This document shows positions 1-15,824 of a stretch of 64,000 nucleotides of DNA, one piece after another. The DNA is from Scylla paramamosain (taxonomy: Eukaryota > Arthropoda > Malacostraca > Decapoda > Portunidae). Below the pieces are notes generated by a model that did not search any database, was not told the origin of the DNA, and saw nothing but the letters and a program-made list of their open reading frames with translations. Positions within the stretch are counted from its first letter, which is position 1; each line of letters starts with the position of its first letter. A program made the position numbers and the translations under genes. Location of the stretch: positions 5,392,119-5,456,118 of the forward strand of contig NC_087181.1 in the NCBI RefSeq assembly GCF_035594125.1. Reading direction: 5' to 3'.

Positions 1-298
1 CGGGCTTCATAACCTCTTTCAGCAAGCTCCTCTGTGAAACAAGTGAAAAAAGAAAGCAAGTGGCTAGAAGTAGAAGAGTATGGTAATGACAATGAAAGAC
101 AGCATCTTGCTTGACCAGTAAACAAGGAGAGAACAGGGTAGAGAGGAAGTATGTCAGGCTAGAAATTAAAGGAAGCACAAGGAATGGGATATGCTGTTAC
201 TCATACATAAAAAGGTGTGTTGTGGTTTCCTTCATGTAAGATGAAAATAGTGGTGGTGTCCCACTAACGAGATTTGTCAGGTATACTTCCCAGTGGTG

Positions 299-361
<63 letters not shown>
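299..361. repeat. (GT)n microsatellite
   Basis: About 30 uninterrupted GT units. Dinucleotide arrays of this length are common in decapod DNA. No gene is seen on either side. Confidence 0.95.
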
Positions 362-363
<2 letters not shown>

Positions 364-1739
364 CTATATTATTCTGTGTTTTAATTTTTTTTCATATATC
401 CTTAATTCATTAAATTGATAGATATAAGCTTTTCCATAAGAAAAATCTTGGAATGGAAATGCACAATCTTATTTTGTAATTATTGTTGTTACTGCTGTGG
501 CTGGAATGAGGCAGTGGGCCAGTGGTGCAGTGTGCGAGTCTCATCAGTGGAAGGGTAGTGCTGGTCTGTGGAAAGTTAGAGAAACGCAGAAGGGAGCGTG
601 TTTGGTACTCGGCACCAAAAAAATAATAAATAATAAATAAAATAAAAAAATCCAAAGCCAATAACCATGTAAAAATAGGGGCTGCATTGATTGAACCAGT
701 GATGAGCAGGTGTCCACTATGTGGACACTATTTCTCTGTGTAAATTTGTACCATACTTTCACAATTATTCTTGTATCTGTTGATCTTACCGTCATTTTCA
801 TTATTGTTTTGGTAATAATGTGTAAGAAACACAAAGTATTTTTGATATAGGTTATGATGGGATTTCAACTTCAGCCAGCTCATCCTGAGTTGGTTCATAG
901 TCATCCCCAGATGACTCAGACTCACTGAGCTCATAATCAGAGTTCAGAAGTATGTTCAGTGCCTCAAGGGCAGAAAGAGTGGAGTGGCAGCAGTCAGACA
1001 TGGCATAAACATTCCTGACTACTGACAAGGATTCCATCACCATGGCACATGGGTAGAGTGGGTGAGTTGCTATTTCTCATTTTTTGCCCAAAATTGTTTC
1101 ATGCATGAAACAGTTAGAACTTTATAGGAATAGACTCATCTATCCTTCCTCTTAAATATGCAATTCATAGTGAATGATTTGGCCATGGCAAAGTGAGGAA
1201 TATATGCATATATAACTTTTGCCTTACTGCTGCCTTGTGTGCCAAGTTCACTATGGCTGTGGTTGGGTGTGGCATGAATGAAAGAGGACTGTGCAGCAAG
1301 CAAGACCAATTGTACATGATAGAAATGAATGAATAGTGACAGTGGTGAGTGCATGAAAATGATGTTGCTTCGTTGACCCCTGGAATGTAGGCGAACTTGG
1401 CAGGGCCACTGGCATATGGGCCCAGTTAGAGTGTGAGGCACTCTGTAAGAAGTACCTTGAATCTGCTGTGGCCTCAGGGTTAGAGTGAGGGACAAGGAAC
1501 AGTTTCATTATGAAGGGACAGGGGTAGACCAGTGTATGCTGTTGGGGCTTGCTGTGGTACAGTGAGCCATGAGACTATCCCTTTCCACCTGGGTCTGACA
1601 GGGGCGAGAGTATGAATTGAATGTTGACAGGGCTCTGAATGTGAATGATCTGTGTAAATGTGTGGTGCTTTATCTGGGCCATCCCTTGTGGGGATTGCCA
1701 GCTTTGTATTTAGATAGTATTTTCTCATTATGTATACTT
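362..1739. other. Unassigned AT-rich stretch
   Basis: No recognisable gene or element was found. Short open frames are present, including an acidic one on the minus strand at 852-1043 rich in Ser, Glu and Asp, but none has a motif, a partner frame or flanking structure that supports coding. Confidence 0.5.
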
Positions 1740-2300
1740 CCTTAATCTCCTAGGTTAGCTCACTGTCTTGGTCCTGAACCACCTTTACTATCCTCTTTCC
1801 CACTTTCCTCATGCTATTTTTCCTCTCATATTTAATCCTTTGATTCCTTTGCCTTGAATAACACAAAAAAAATTTTTCTTTTACTGTATCTTTGATCAAA
1901 CTTTCTGTTCTTCCTTTGCTCCAAATATTTTTTTTTTTTTCTGTTCAACCCTATTTCTCATTGAATTTTCCTTTTCTTTGATTATCTTTACCACTGCATT
2001 CAATAAATCTTTCTTAGTTATCTGCTGTTGTATCACTTTTAAGTCCACTACCTTTTGTTGTTGCTCCTCCTTCCACACTTTCTTAACAATTCATTAACAC
2101 TTTCTTCATTTGCTTCAGTTTACATTCATATTTATAAAACTTGCTTTAAGTTCATCATTTTCCATCCTTAAAAATCTCACATTTTGCATTACATACATCT
2201 CACTTACTCAGCTTCCATTGTTTACATATTGTCCATAAGGATTTCTACTTGGCTCTCAAGCTCAATTACTCTCTTTTGCAATATGAAACCTCTATCAAAC
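1740..2300 (-). pseudogene. Probable LINE ORF1 coiled-coil remnant
   Basis: Read on the minus strand this tract gives Lys/Glu/Gln-rich, heptad-like peptide, best seen in the open frame 1896-2078 (60 codons). It resembles in style the coiled-coil ORF1 region of the CR1-like LINE at 10,905-12,590. No endonuclease or RT follows, so it would be an isolated fragment. The plus strand is a pyrimidine-rich mirror. Low-complexity sequence could give the same picture by chance. Confidence 0.35.
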
Positions 2301-2464
2301 TCTCTCTAAACACTAAAAATCAGTAATGATTTGCTAATTTTGGTGATCAGTAAGGCCTGGATTTATTAATGAGTTATGAGCTTCATAAATCCTTACAAAG
2401 TTCATACCTCTTGTAAGGGTGATTTGCTAAACATTCATGAACTCTGCAAGGCACCCATTTCTTT

Positions 2465-2715
2465 TTTTTTTTGGCCAAGGGCAACATTTTTTTTGGCCAA
2501 GGACAACAAAAAAATGTAATAAAAAAAAGCCCACTTAATCCCAGTTCCCATACAGATGTCAGATAGAATGATAAAAGAAAGTCAACAAAAAAATGTAATA
2601 AAAAAAAGCGCACTTAATGCCAGTTCCCATAGAGATGTCAGATAGAATGATAAAAGAAAGTCTTGTGGAGTGAGGCCATGGGAGGAGGGAAGGCATGCAG
2701 TTAGCAAGATCATTA
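2465..2715 (-). mobile_element. Jockey-like LINE 3'-end fragment (copy 1)
   Basis: The minus-strand 3' tail motif (lysine-poor 'SGLFF' peptide, then a GTTGCCCTTGGCC-type tract and poly-A) matches the 3' ends of the jockey-like copies at 7,650-7,727, 33,430-33,500 and 47,105-47,200. Around 2,640-2,715 it also matches the C-terminal coding region near 47,390-47,450. The fragment is 5'-truncated to about 250 bp and contains an internal tandem duplication. Confidence 0.75.
2504..2662. repeat. 79-80-bp tandem duplication in LINE tail
   Basis: Two near-identical units, 2504-2582 and 2583-2662, each starting with an A-rich CAACAAAAAAATG motif and ending GATAAAAGAAAGTC. They differ at only a few positions. 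The duplication lies inside the jockey 3' fragment and so postdates it. Confidence 0.85.
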
Positions 2716-3549
2716 TGTTAGATACTTTTTAGAAACCCCTTTAAGTGATGTAAGCTAGATCAATGAGTGCCTCTTCTCTACTGTACAACCAGCAACATAA
2801 ACTGAATTGCAAGTTGTATTAGCAAATGATCTTGGAGTGAGGAAGGAGAGGATGTTCAGAAATCTCCTAAATATTTTTCAGGTGGGCAGTGAACACCTCT
2901 TGAAATATGGGTTTCTGCAGAGGGAAATACTGCAGTGGTGTAATGAACTTTTATTTCGGGTGAAGGAGATGAAGATGATAAAGAAGGAAGAACAAAGGAA
3001 AAGAAGAAGGAACAGAAGGAAGAATATGAAAGGAAAGAAGAGAAAGAAGGGAAAAAAAGAAATGGAAGAAGGAAAAAAATTAAGGAAGTAGAAAAAGATG
3101 ACAAAAAAATATACAGTGATTGAACTAATATAAATAGTAGCCATCTTGTTTTGTTGATGAAAAGTATCGCAGAAGAAATAGTTTTTAATCCAAACCCACC
3201 AGATGCTCCTTTACCTGTATAACTCATAACTTGAATAATTTAAATTTGTTACATATTTTCAAATTACTGTTGACATTTTATAAGTTGTAACACAAGTTTC
3301 TGCAGATATTGGTTTGAGGTGAAAGTACAAGTTATTCTAAGAAAATGTTCAATGCTCTTATGCATTTTAAGGCCTTGTTTGGCCATGGTATAAAATTCCA
3401 GTGTGACAGATGAACAGATGGATGGCATATCTGCATACTCCACATTACTTAAGCATATGGCATTGCTGAGTTTTTTTTTTTTTTTTCAAAATTGTCAGAA
3501 CTATTGTTCCAACAGGATAATTTATCATGGTGGCTAACAATTTCAATTT
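2716..3549. other. Unassigned stretch with purine-rich tract
   Basis: No gene is recognised. A plus-strand GAAGGA/AAGAAG-rich tract at about 2,965-3,110 gives a Lys/Glu-rich open frame (2807-3091) that is probably a low-complexity by-product. A poly-T run lies at about 3,472-3,486, just upstream of the BEL-type sequence. Confidence 0.5.
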
Positions 3550-3559
3550 AGATATAAAG

Positions 3560-4120
3560 ATCCAGTCTCTAAAAGCCTGATCATAATATTACTAGCCTCA
3601 AACAATTTATGGGAAGATGTAAAAGCTTACATAAGTCTCTCACTGCACATAATATCAATAGAGATGAAATGTGTTTCATATTCCTCATAAATTACTTACT
3701 ATCCCCTGTAAAGGAAATATAAAAAGGGTGCTGAAGGAAAACATGTTAAATATAGAGGAAGTTCTGGATTGTTTGAGAAATGAAGTATTCACAATTGAGA
3801 GTAGTACATCAATAGTTGAGAGTAATGCATCCATAGCTAAGATGGAAATAGAACATTATGCAGATAGATTCAATATAGGACAAAAGAGGGAAGAGAAGCT
3901 TAAAATTCAATGTAAATTATGCCACAGACAAAATCATCCATGGTTCAAATGCCACAAATACAGATCCTGATTCAGAGGATAATGTAATGGATGTTTGGAA
4001 CCTGAGCACTACAATAAAGGCTGCACAAATCCTAACATAAAAAAATGCAAATTTTGCAAAAAGAAACACTGCCATTCCCTTTGTTTAAAATCTAAATCAA
4101 CAAATCCCAAAGAAAGGACT
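3560..4120 (+). pseudogene. BEL Gag C-terminal region with three zinc knuckles
   Basis: Open frames 3671-3970 and 3995-4294 lie in the same frame, separated by a TGA at 3968-3970 and a nearby TAA. Three CCHC-like knuckles are visible: C-x2-C-x4-H-x4-C ending KCH just before the first stop, a second in the CNGC...NKGC segment right after it, and a third variant C-x2-C-x3-H-x4-C in the CKFCKKKH segment. Such knuckles bind RNA during particle assembly. The nonsense codons between the first and second knuckles mark this as dead. Confidence 0.75.
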
Positions 4121-4129
4121 ATCTTAACT

Positions 4130-5805
4130 ACTACACTAATATTACTCCTTGTAGCAAAAGGAGGTAAGAACACTAAGTTAAGGGCCTTGTTAGACCAGTG
4201 TTCACAAAAAAATTTTGTCCTCAAGTCCTCTTTGGCCATAATAAAGTATAAATTGATTGACAAAGAAACCCTAATGCTACAGGTGATCAGATAAACAGGG
4301 ATTTTATAAAGAAAGTGAATATGCATAACAATAACCATCATGCTCTTCACTATTTATCACATCATGGCATGAAAAAAGATAGCATAACCACTCCAGTTAG
4401 AATAGACTATGATTGTTCAGCTAAACAATCCCCTAATTCATTAAGCCTCAATGACTGCTTGTTAGCAGGTCCAAGTCTAGTACCTGACTTAGCTCAGATT
4501 CTACTAAGATCCAGGCACCAAAAATGTACCTTCATGTCAGATATAAAAAACACATCACTGATGGTGGATGATGAAAAAGATTGAGACTATATTAGATTTC
4601 TGTGGCCAAGAGATCCCTTAAATCCTGTTTTCCCATTTTACATCTTTAGGTTCAAGGTTGTTTTGTTTGAAGCCACCTGTTCTCAGTATCTACTTAATGC
4701 CACCATTGTCCATCACCTAACTGATTTCCAAGAACAGGAGGACAGTATTAAGAACATAAAACAAGGAATATATATTGACAACCTACAGGGAACAAATAAG
4801 CATGAAGAAGATCTATTAGAACAATACTGGCAGGTACAGAGAATAATTAATAAGGCCCACCTGATATAAGAGAATGGGTAACTAACAGTCCCAAACTACA
4901 AGATCAACTTGAGATATACAATGGTATATCTAAGAAACAAGACCAAGTTAATCTGGAAACCAGGTACACAAACACACTTTCAAAATCAGTGACTTTAAGG
5001 ATCCTGATAAAATAACAAAAAGATCATGCTTAAGTATGGTGTCAAAACCATTTGATCCACAAGGCTTATTGCTTTACGTAACAGTCAAGTCAAGAATATT
5101 TTTACAAGGCCTGTGGAAACTAAAAACATCATGGGATCAGACTCTACCTGATAAACTTTGTGATCAACAGAATCTACTTAACAAGGAACTCAAAACAGCA
5201 AACAAAACAGAAATGCTTAGAACAACCATAATACAAGAGGAAACAGACTTGCATATTTTTAATACCAGCAATAAGATATGTGGAGTTTGTGTCTACATAT
5301 GTAACAGTGGGTAAGGGAACTTGATAATAGGTAAAGCAAAGGTTGCCCCATTAAAAAACCTCACCTTCCTTAAATAGAACTAACTGCTGTCCTCTTAGCT
5401 GCTAGGCTAATCACTTCATCCATGAAGCCTATTAGGGTGTAATTAATGTAAGAAGCATTAACTTATTGTGTGACAACCAAATCACTCTATATTAGTTACA
5501 AAGTCAGAAGACATTACCCATATATGTGGCCAGTAGTGTAAGAGAAATCAACCAACTCATTCCTAATGTAAACATAAAATATGTGACAACTAAAGATGTT
5601 CCAGCATATCTCCTAACTCAGGGAATAAATATAGATGAGCTAAATCAGTCCTCTCTGTGGTGGCAAAGACCCTCATGGCTAGCCCACAAAAATGAGTGGC
5701 CAAAAGTGCAAATTAACATGACTCAACCTACTGAGATAAATAATTCTAAATACAGTCACAACACCAGCTAAATTATTGGAATACAGCAAATATAACTAGA
5801 GATCA
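4130..5805 (+). pseudogene. BEL protease, reverse transcriptase and RNase H
   Basis: The protease is marked by ALLDQCSQ at about 4,180-4,205; the usual Gly after the active-site region is Cys here. RT follows in shifting frames: RIDYDCSA and SLNDCLLAGPSLVPDL (4,400-4,500), RFLWPRDPLNP, ATCSQYLLNATI (4,670-4,700), then a YIDN motif (about 4,770) where most RTs have YxDD. RPDPQGLL-type sequence at 5,036-5,130 is the connection domain. RNase H remnants (IELTAVLLAARL, about 5,376) lead to the C-terminal WWQRPSWL block in the frame 5526-5771. At least four frame breaks and several stops separate these blocks. Confidence 0.75.
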
Positions 5806-5811
5806 AAAATA

Positions 5812-7727
5812 TTAGCCAAAAACTCCTTTATTAACAGAAAGTGTTGAAGTCTTTCAAGATCCAGTTCCTCCCATGACTTCTGGCACCTAGCCAGAAACAT
5901 CTCCAATAACTTTGCTTCTTCATCTTTCCCTCCTTTATTTCAACCTGATGGCACCATTGCCATCTCATCTATTTCTAAAGCTGAACTCTTTACTCAAACC
6001 TTTGCTAAAAACACTACCTTCAATAATTCAGGGCTTGTTCCTCCCTTTCCTCCATCCTCTGACTACTTCATGTTACTTATTAAAATTCTTTGTAATGATG
6101 TTTTCCATACTCTCGCTGACCTAAACCCTCGGAAGGCTTATAAACCTGATGGGGTCCCTCTTATTGCTCTCCGAAACTGTACCTCCATGCTTGCACCTTG
6201 CCTAGTCAAACTCTCTCAAGTTTGTCTGTCAACACCTACCTTCCCTTCTTCCTGGAAGTTTACTTACATTCAGCTTGTTCCTAAAAAGGGTGACCATTCT
6301 GATCCCTTAAACTACTGTGTTATTGCTTTAATTTCGTGCCTATCTAAAGTTTTTGAATATATCCTCAACAGGAAGATTCTTAAACTTATATCACCTCACA
6401 ACCTTCTATCTGATTGCCAGTATGGTTCCATCAAGGCCACTCTGCTGGTGATCTGGCTTTCCTTACTAAGTCTTGATCATCCTCAAAACTTTTGCTGTTG
6501 CCTTAGACATAACAAAGGCTTTTGATAGAACCTAGCACAAAGCTTTGATTTCTAAACTATCCTCCTATGGGTTCTATCTTTCTCTCTGTGGCTTTATCTC
6601 AAGTTTCCTTTTTGACTGTTCTATTGCTGCTGTGGTAGACAGTTACTGTTCTAAAATCTATTAACAGTGGTTTTCCTCAGGGTTCTGTTCTGTTACCCAC
6701 TCTCTTCCTATTATTCATCAATGATCTTCTAAAACAAATTTCTTGTACTATCCACTCCTACGCTGATGATACCACCCTGCACTTTTTCACGTCTTTTCAT
6801 AGACATCCAACCTTTCAAGAAATAAACAGTTCACACAGGGAAGCCACAAAATGCCTGACTTCTGATCTCACTAAAATTTCTGATTGGGACAGAGCAAACT
6901 TAGTATTATTCAATGCCTCAAAAACTCAATTCCTCCATCTATCAACTTGAAACAGCCTTCCAGACAACTATCCACTCTCCTTCAATGACATTCAACTGCT
7001 CCCCCTCTTCTACACTGAACATCCTCAGTCTGTCCCTTACTTATAATCTAAACTGGAAACTTCACATCTCATCTCTAGCTAAAACAGCTTCTGTGAAGTT
7101 AGGTGTTCTGAGTTGTCTCTGCCAGTTTTTCTTCCCTCCCCCCCACCTCACCCCTGCTGCTAACTCTGTACAGGGGCCTTATCTGTCCATGTATGGAGTA
7201 TGCTTTACATGTATGGGGGGGTTCCACTCATACTGCTCTTTTAGACGGGGTGAAATCAAAAGCTTTTCATCTTATCAACTCTCCTCTAACTGACTGTCTT
7301 CAGCCTCTTTCTCATCACCGCAGTGTTGCATCACTTGCTATCTTTATTGCTATTTTCATGCCAACTGCTCTTCTATTCTTGCTAATTGCATGCCTTCCCT
7401 ACTCCTACTGCCTCACTGCATAAGTCTTTCTTCTTTCTCTCACCCCTATTCTATCCACCTCTCTAATGCAAAAGTTAACCAATATTCTCTATCATTCATC
7501 CCTTTCTCTGGTAAACTCTGAACTCCCTGCCTCCTGTATTTCCATCTTCCTATGATTTCAACTCTTTCAAGAGACTGGTTTCAAGACACATATCCTGCAT
7601 TTTTTATTAATGCTTTTGACTCTGTAAAGGGACTGGCACCTCACTGGGCCTTTCCTTTTTGTTGCAATTTTTGTTGCCCTTGGTTGGTGTCCCTCCTACA
7701 TAAAAAAAAAAAAAAAAAAAAAAAAAT
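5812..7727 (+). mobile_element. Jockey-like LINE, 5'-truncated, nested in BEL (copy 2)
   Basis: Begins inside the linker between endonuclease and RT (a peptide with FHLAKN-type sequence shared with copies at 25,430 and 32,040) and ends in A26 at about 7,702-7,727. RT motifs are scattered over three frames: NPRKAYKPDGV (about 6,125), IQLVPKKGDHSDP (about 6,270), a QGSV-type block (about 6,680) and YADDTTLH (about 6,760). The BEL sequence stops at about 5,805 and resumes at about 7,740, so this is an insertion into it. No target-site duplication is obvious. Stops and frameshifts make it inactive. Confidence 0.85.
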
Positions 7728-7739
7728 GGGTACTTCATT

Positions 7740-9010
7740 ATATAGATAACCCCAAGGCTAAGTCAAAGGCTTTGGCTATATCAATACTGCCTAATCATTA
7801 AGGTGGGAGAAGTAGAGGCAGCAGAACATAAATTAATTAAATTAATACAAAAGGAAGAATTTTTTAAATACACCTTATTCATAAGAAAGGCTGATAGATT
7901 ATCATATACAAACATAATACTCTATGGGTTGTACCTAGAAAATGACATCATAAAATGTGGTGGGAGAATACAACTAGCTAATGTGCCTGAGTCAACCAAA
8001 CATCCTATTTTGCTACCTGGATATCACCACATGACCAACCTACTAATACAAAGATGTCATGAACAAAACTACCATTATAGCACCAACTTTATCATGGCTT
8101 ATATGAGGCAGAAGTGATTAGAAAATGTAAGACATGCCAGAAATGTAAAGGCAAACCATTCTCTCCTGCAGATGCACTTCTACTTCCACAATTTAGAACA
8201 TAAGTGAACCCTTTAGCATAACAGGACTGGATTTTACTAGTGCTCTAAAGGTTAAAGGAGAGGCTAGTCAGGTTGCCAGGGCATATATCATTCTGTTCAC
8301 CTGTGCCACTACCAGGGCCATCCATTTAGAACTGGTATCTGATTTAACAAATCAAAACTTTATGAATGCCTTTAGATGATTTACAAGTAGACAGGGTCTA
8401 CCACAACTTATATTAAGTAATAATGCAACAACATTTGTTATGGCTGCCAATTAGCCATGTCAAGGAAATTATGGAAGACCCTCATGTAAATAGCCATTTA
8501 ACATCAGTCAACTGTGAATGAAAATTTATTACAGCTTAAGCCCCCTGGTTTCATATGGGAGAGGTTAATAGGGAGTGTAAAAACTGAATTAAGGAAAGTC
8601 TTTTGTCACATTTGATGAACTGCACACTATCATATGAGAATTAAGATCCACTATAAATGATAGACCCTTAACTTATGTAAGCAGTGATATCAGTGAACTC
8701 ATATTAGAATTAAGATCCGCTATAAATGATAGACCCTTAACTTATGTAAGCAGTGATATCAGTGAACTCAATGCCATAACCCCTTCACAGTTATTAAGAG
8801 ACAAAAGATTGAAATCTTTTCCTAATCAGCTTTCATTAGAAGAAATATCTGACCCATCTTAGGGTTCTTCACAAAATTTAAAGGAGACTCAATTATAAAA
8901 GTAAATTTATAAATGATATATGGAAAAAGGTGGGTCTCAGAGTCCCATAGGTGCATAGTTCCCAAAGAAGGCATGATATGGCCACAAGCCATGGACGTCA
9001 TCCTCATTCA
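7740..9010 (+). pseudogene. BEL integrase region
   Basis: The frame 7803-8117 carries the zinc-binding part (HPILLPGYHHMTNLLIQRCH), followed by a CxxC block at about 8,130. The catalytic core follows in another frame: TGLDFTSAL (first Asp, about 8,230) and LSNNATTF (about 8,415), where the second catalytic Asp expected in an SDNATTF-type motif is Asn, then WERLIGSVKTELRK (Glu, about 8,560). A block TINDRPLTYVSSDISEL is present twice through a 69-bp duplication. The C-terminal tail (HDDG, GLHEGQD) runs to about 9,120 with several stops. Confidence 0.75.
8632..8769 (+). repeat. 69-bp in-frame tandem duplication in BEL integrase
   Basis: 8632-8700 and 8701-8769 are the same 69 bp (23 codons) with about three differences. 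Each encodes the NDRPLTYVSSDISEL block. The length is a multiple of three, so the duplication by itself keeps the frame. Confidence 0.9.
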
Positions 9011-9351
9011 TGATGATGGGCTGTGGTTCTGGTGAAGACTTGGTAAAATCACTGGCCTACATGAAGGACAGGACAGGTTAGTAAGGGCAGTGTATGTAAA
9101 GACCTCCTCAGGCACAACCACTTGACCCATTGCCAGATTGTATTCACTCAAACAAAGTCAGGTGGATGTAGCACCCTCCACTGATAATATCCAGCAGCAG
9201 GGGTCTGTCTGTAACCAGTGACCCCTGCAACAAATGGCAGCATGCTCTGCAGACTTATGGAAATAAAAAATTGAAACCAGCCAAATTTAATGTCAAGTTT
9301 ACCCCATGTAAATATTTATAATATAAACTATTTCTCTTGGTGGTGGGAGTA

Positions 9352-9840
<489 letters not shown>

Positions 9841-9845
9841 GGGCT

Positions 9846-10900
9846 GTGCTGGTATAGGTGCTTAGCTCAGTGTATGTCTGTCTAATACCAAGAAAACATC
9901 TGGCATTAGCCTTTGTATGCTGATTCTCCACAAAATTATGCAGTACAATCTAAATATATTCATTGTCACTGTCTTGGCAGGAAACTGCAAGTGACTGACT
10001 GACTGTCAGCTGATTTGATACTAGCCTCTCTTCCCTGTCCCTTCCTGGGAAGGCATGGCCTAATGTAGCACATCATTTTATTTGTCATCACTTACAACTA
10101 TACTATCCTTGTGTAATGTTTACCAGTAAATCAGCTGTCCATTAATATTGCTAATCTCATTATGGAATGCTGTAGTGATCCAAAACTTATAGAAATCATG
10201 ATTGAATAATTAACAATTTTACTCATGGATATCCCACATCTACACATCCTGCCATGGCCTCTTCTAGCCATTGTTGTCCACCTACATTACACTACACTAC
10301 AAAATGCACATGTGCATAGAACATTTTCAATTTGAAATAACTTGTACTTTCATCTCTAGCAATATCCACAGAAACTCAATGTTACACCCTGTTTAGGTTG
10401 AAATTATTGTTTTTTAAACAGTATAGCTTTTATGATCCATAACTGTATCACTCTGAATCTGAAGAATATCATTAAGGCATTATACATAACATTATGTAAG
10501 TTAGAAGTAATATTATATCCTCACTGCATATTTATCATGGAAATAAGAAATATGTTGCCTTCTAATATTACATTTGATTGAATTTCTACCATTACTAATA
10601 TGGCATCTATTGTGTGCTTCCTGCTACAACATGCTGCCTCCCCTTGGCAGTGTTCACATGATGTCTTGTTGTTACTGTGATTGGCACCTGTTGGCTAAGA
10701 GGGAATGTTTCAAGTGCTATGGTTGGATAATGATAAATGCCAACAAACACAAAAGTGCTATCTGTCAGCTGTAGAGCAAAATCATGGTAGAGTTTGCAAG
10801 TTAAAAATTGGTGGATTTATGAAACATTAGCGAATCAATTAGGAGAGAGTTTTATTGACTTCTTATCTTTCTATACTTGGAACTTTGTAACATGGGACTG
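9846..10900. other. Unassigned AT-rich stretch
   Basis: No gene, LINE domain or repeat array was recognised. The open frame at 10574-10774 has no motif I can name. Confidence 0.5.
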
Positions 10901-10904
10901 TTAG

Positions 10905-12590
10905 TAAATGCTGGACCAGGTGTAAACAAACCACCTTCTTTACCTCCAATTCACTTTACCATGACTAACTTCAACATTTCACTCCCCCACAATTCATCAT
11001 TTCCTTCAGTTGTCCACTTCTCCCAATTTACTTCTTTACAGTTGAAGTCACCCATGATGGTCTGGATTTCACAGTGGTTTATCAGTTTCTCCATATCTGA
11101 TAATGTTTCTTTTTAAATTTCCTTGTGTTCTTCAGTGTTCCACGACCTTGTCCTTGGGGTACATACATCACTGCAAAGTTCCTTGTGGCTTTACCCTCAT
11201 TCCAAATCCCCACTTTAATCAATTCATCATTATTGCTTCCATAAACTACTTCATTAACATGTGGGTCTTTCTTGGTTAAAATCATAATATCTCCTCCTTA
11301 TTTGTTTGTCCTCAACTTTTCCAATTATATTTTCAATCACCTATGTTTAAACACTCAATGGATTTATCCAGTTTTATATATGTTAGCCTGATGATATCAG
11401 GTTCATTTGTTTTGGAGTACTTGTTTAACTCAGTATTTGCTGTCATCAGCCCATTTTCATTTTTAATTTCTGCCTCCCTCCACCTTTGTTTTTATGTACC
11501 ATTTTCTTATTTCATACCCATCACTTTCCAGTACAATTTTTTTTTTCTCTGCCTCTGATCTTTCCTCATTTTTTTACTTTTGCCTCAGACCACGGTTCAT
11601 TCACTTTTGCTCTTTCCTCCTCATTAAGGTCTTTCTTTATCCAGGTGTTTCTGTACTTCTCCATTTTTTTTTTCCAACCTATTTGTCTCTGCCAGGGTTT
11701 CTTCAGCATCTATCAGTGATTTAAACATTATTTTTAATGGCCATGTTTTTTCTTGCACATATTTTCCCAATCTTTGGAATTCTTCATTTTCATTTTCTAA
11801 GTTACTACCATTACTCTTAATTTCCTTTACTATCTTTGCAATATTAATTCTCTCCATCCTTTCTCTCTCAAATGTGTGTGGTAATTTATCCTCTCATCTC
11901 AAAGACTAGTACACATTTCTTCTTGTCTACAGTCTCCCTTACCAGGTTCTCATTGTCTTTGATTACCATAACAGTTGACTCCCTTACCTTTTCTTTCAAT
12001 GTTCTTGACAATGTCTCTGAAATTTTCTTACACCACTTCCTTCTCATTTTTTCATTTGTCATGTCTTTCTTCCATCTTCTTTACCCCCTCTGAACTGACT
12101 TTCACTTTAACATTTATTTCCTTAAGGATTACATCATGACTGTTACACTTAACCTTCAGTGCGGCATTCTCTTTCTTTAGTTTTTCCAATCTCACTTTCA
12201 TCTCGCTGTATACCTTTAGAACAATATCATATTTTTCACACTTCTTTCTCAGGTCATTATTGTCTTTGAATAATTTGTCCTGTTTTTCCAAAATTCCAGC
12301 AACAACTTTCTCATTGCTCTTAACTCCTTCTCAACATTAACAATCTTTCTCACATTTGTTCTCTTTCTTCCTTAAATCCCGAGAAAACCCTCATTCCACT
12401 CAACTTGCCAAGTTGCCTTAACCCCAGAGGTCTTTCTATAGAAATACCTCTAGCTTGTGGAGTTGGAGTACAAGTAGATAAGGGTTTTTTTACATTACCT
12501 TCATCAATGGTGCCATGGTTGAGATCTTCTCTATCCACTTCCCACCACAACAAACATATTTACAGGATAATTTTGAGACAGGACACACAC
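10905..12590 (-). mobile_element. CR1-like LINE, ORF1 and endonuclease part
   Basis: On the minus strand, reading from 12,553 downward: a short Pro/Arg-containing peptide, then Lys/Glu-rich coiled-coil segments (frames 12052-12291 and 11624-11857) as in LINE ORF1 proteins, then an apurinic-type endonuclease. The endonuclease shows EPDII (about 11,395), the frame 11082-11285 containing AVMYVPQGQG, and MGDFN after a frameshift (about 11,055). The RT is missing here; a related RT half lies at 15,825-17,635 on the same strand, but continuity is not shown. Stops and frameshifts make it inactive. Confidence 0.7.
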
Positions 12591-12662
12591 TAGCAGCTTC
12601 CCTTCCCTTTGTGCACATATCTAGGCATCTTTGATGAAAGCAGTAGTCAGCAACCCACTCAT

Positions 12663-12702
12663 TGTGTGTGTGTGTGATTGTGTGTGTGTGTGTGTGTGTG
12701 TA
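12663..12702. repeat. (GT)n microsatellite, interrupted
   Basis: Two GT blocks separated by an ATT interruption. Confidence 0.9.
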
Positions 12703-15751
<3,049 letters not shown>

Positions 15752-15824
15752 ATTCACAAAGAAAAAATAAAATAAATAAAATAATGTTTTTATATACTAA
15801 AACAATTTTTTTTTTTTTCTACCT

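Noticed and set aside
852..1043. Acidic 63-codon minus-strand frame as a host or piggyBac-type gene start
   Set aside because: Acidic composition alone is not evidence; no transposase body, splice-supported neighbour or terminal repeats are seen.
2807..3091. Lys/Glu-rich plus-strand frame as a coding gene
   Set aside because: It follows a purine-rich low-complexity tract, and the antisense frames are equally open.
3490..3515. 5' LTR end of the BEL element at AACTATTGTTCC
   Set aside because: It resembles the start of the candidate 3' LTR over only about 12 bases and in the wrong position; no second long match was found.
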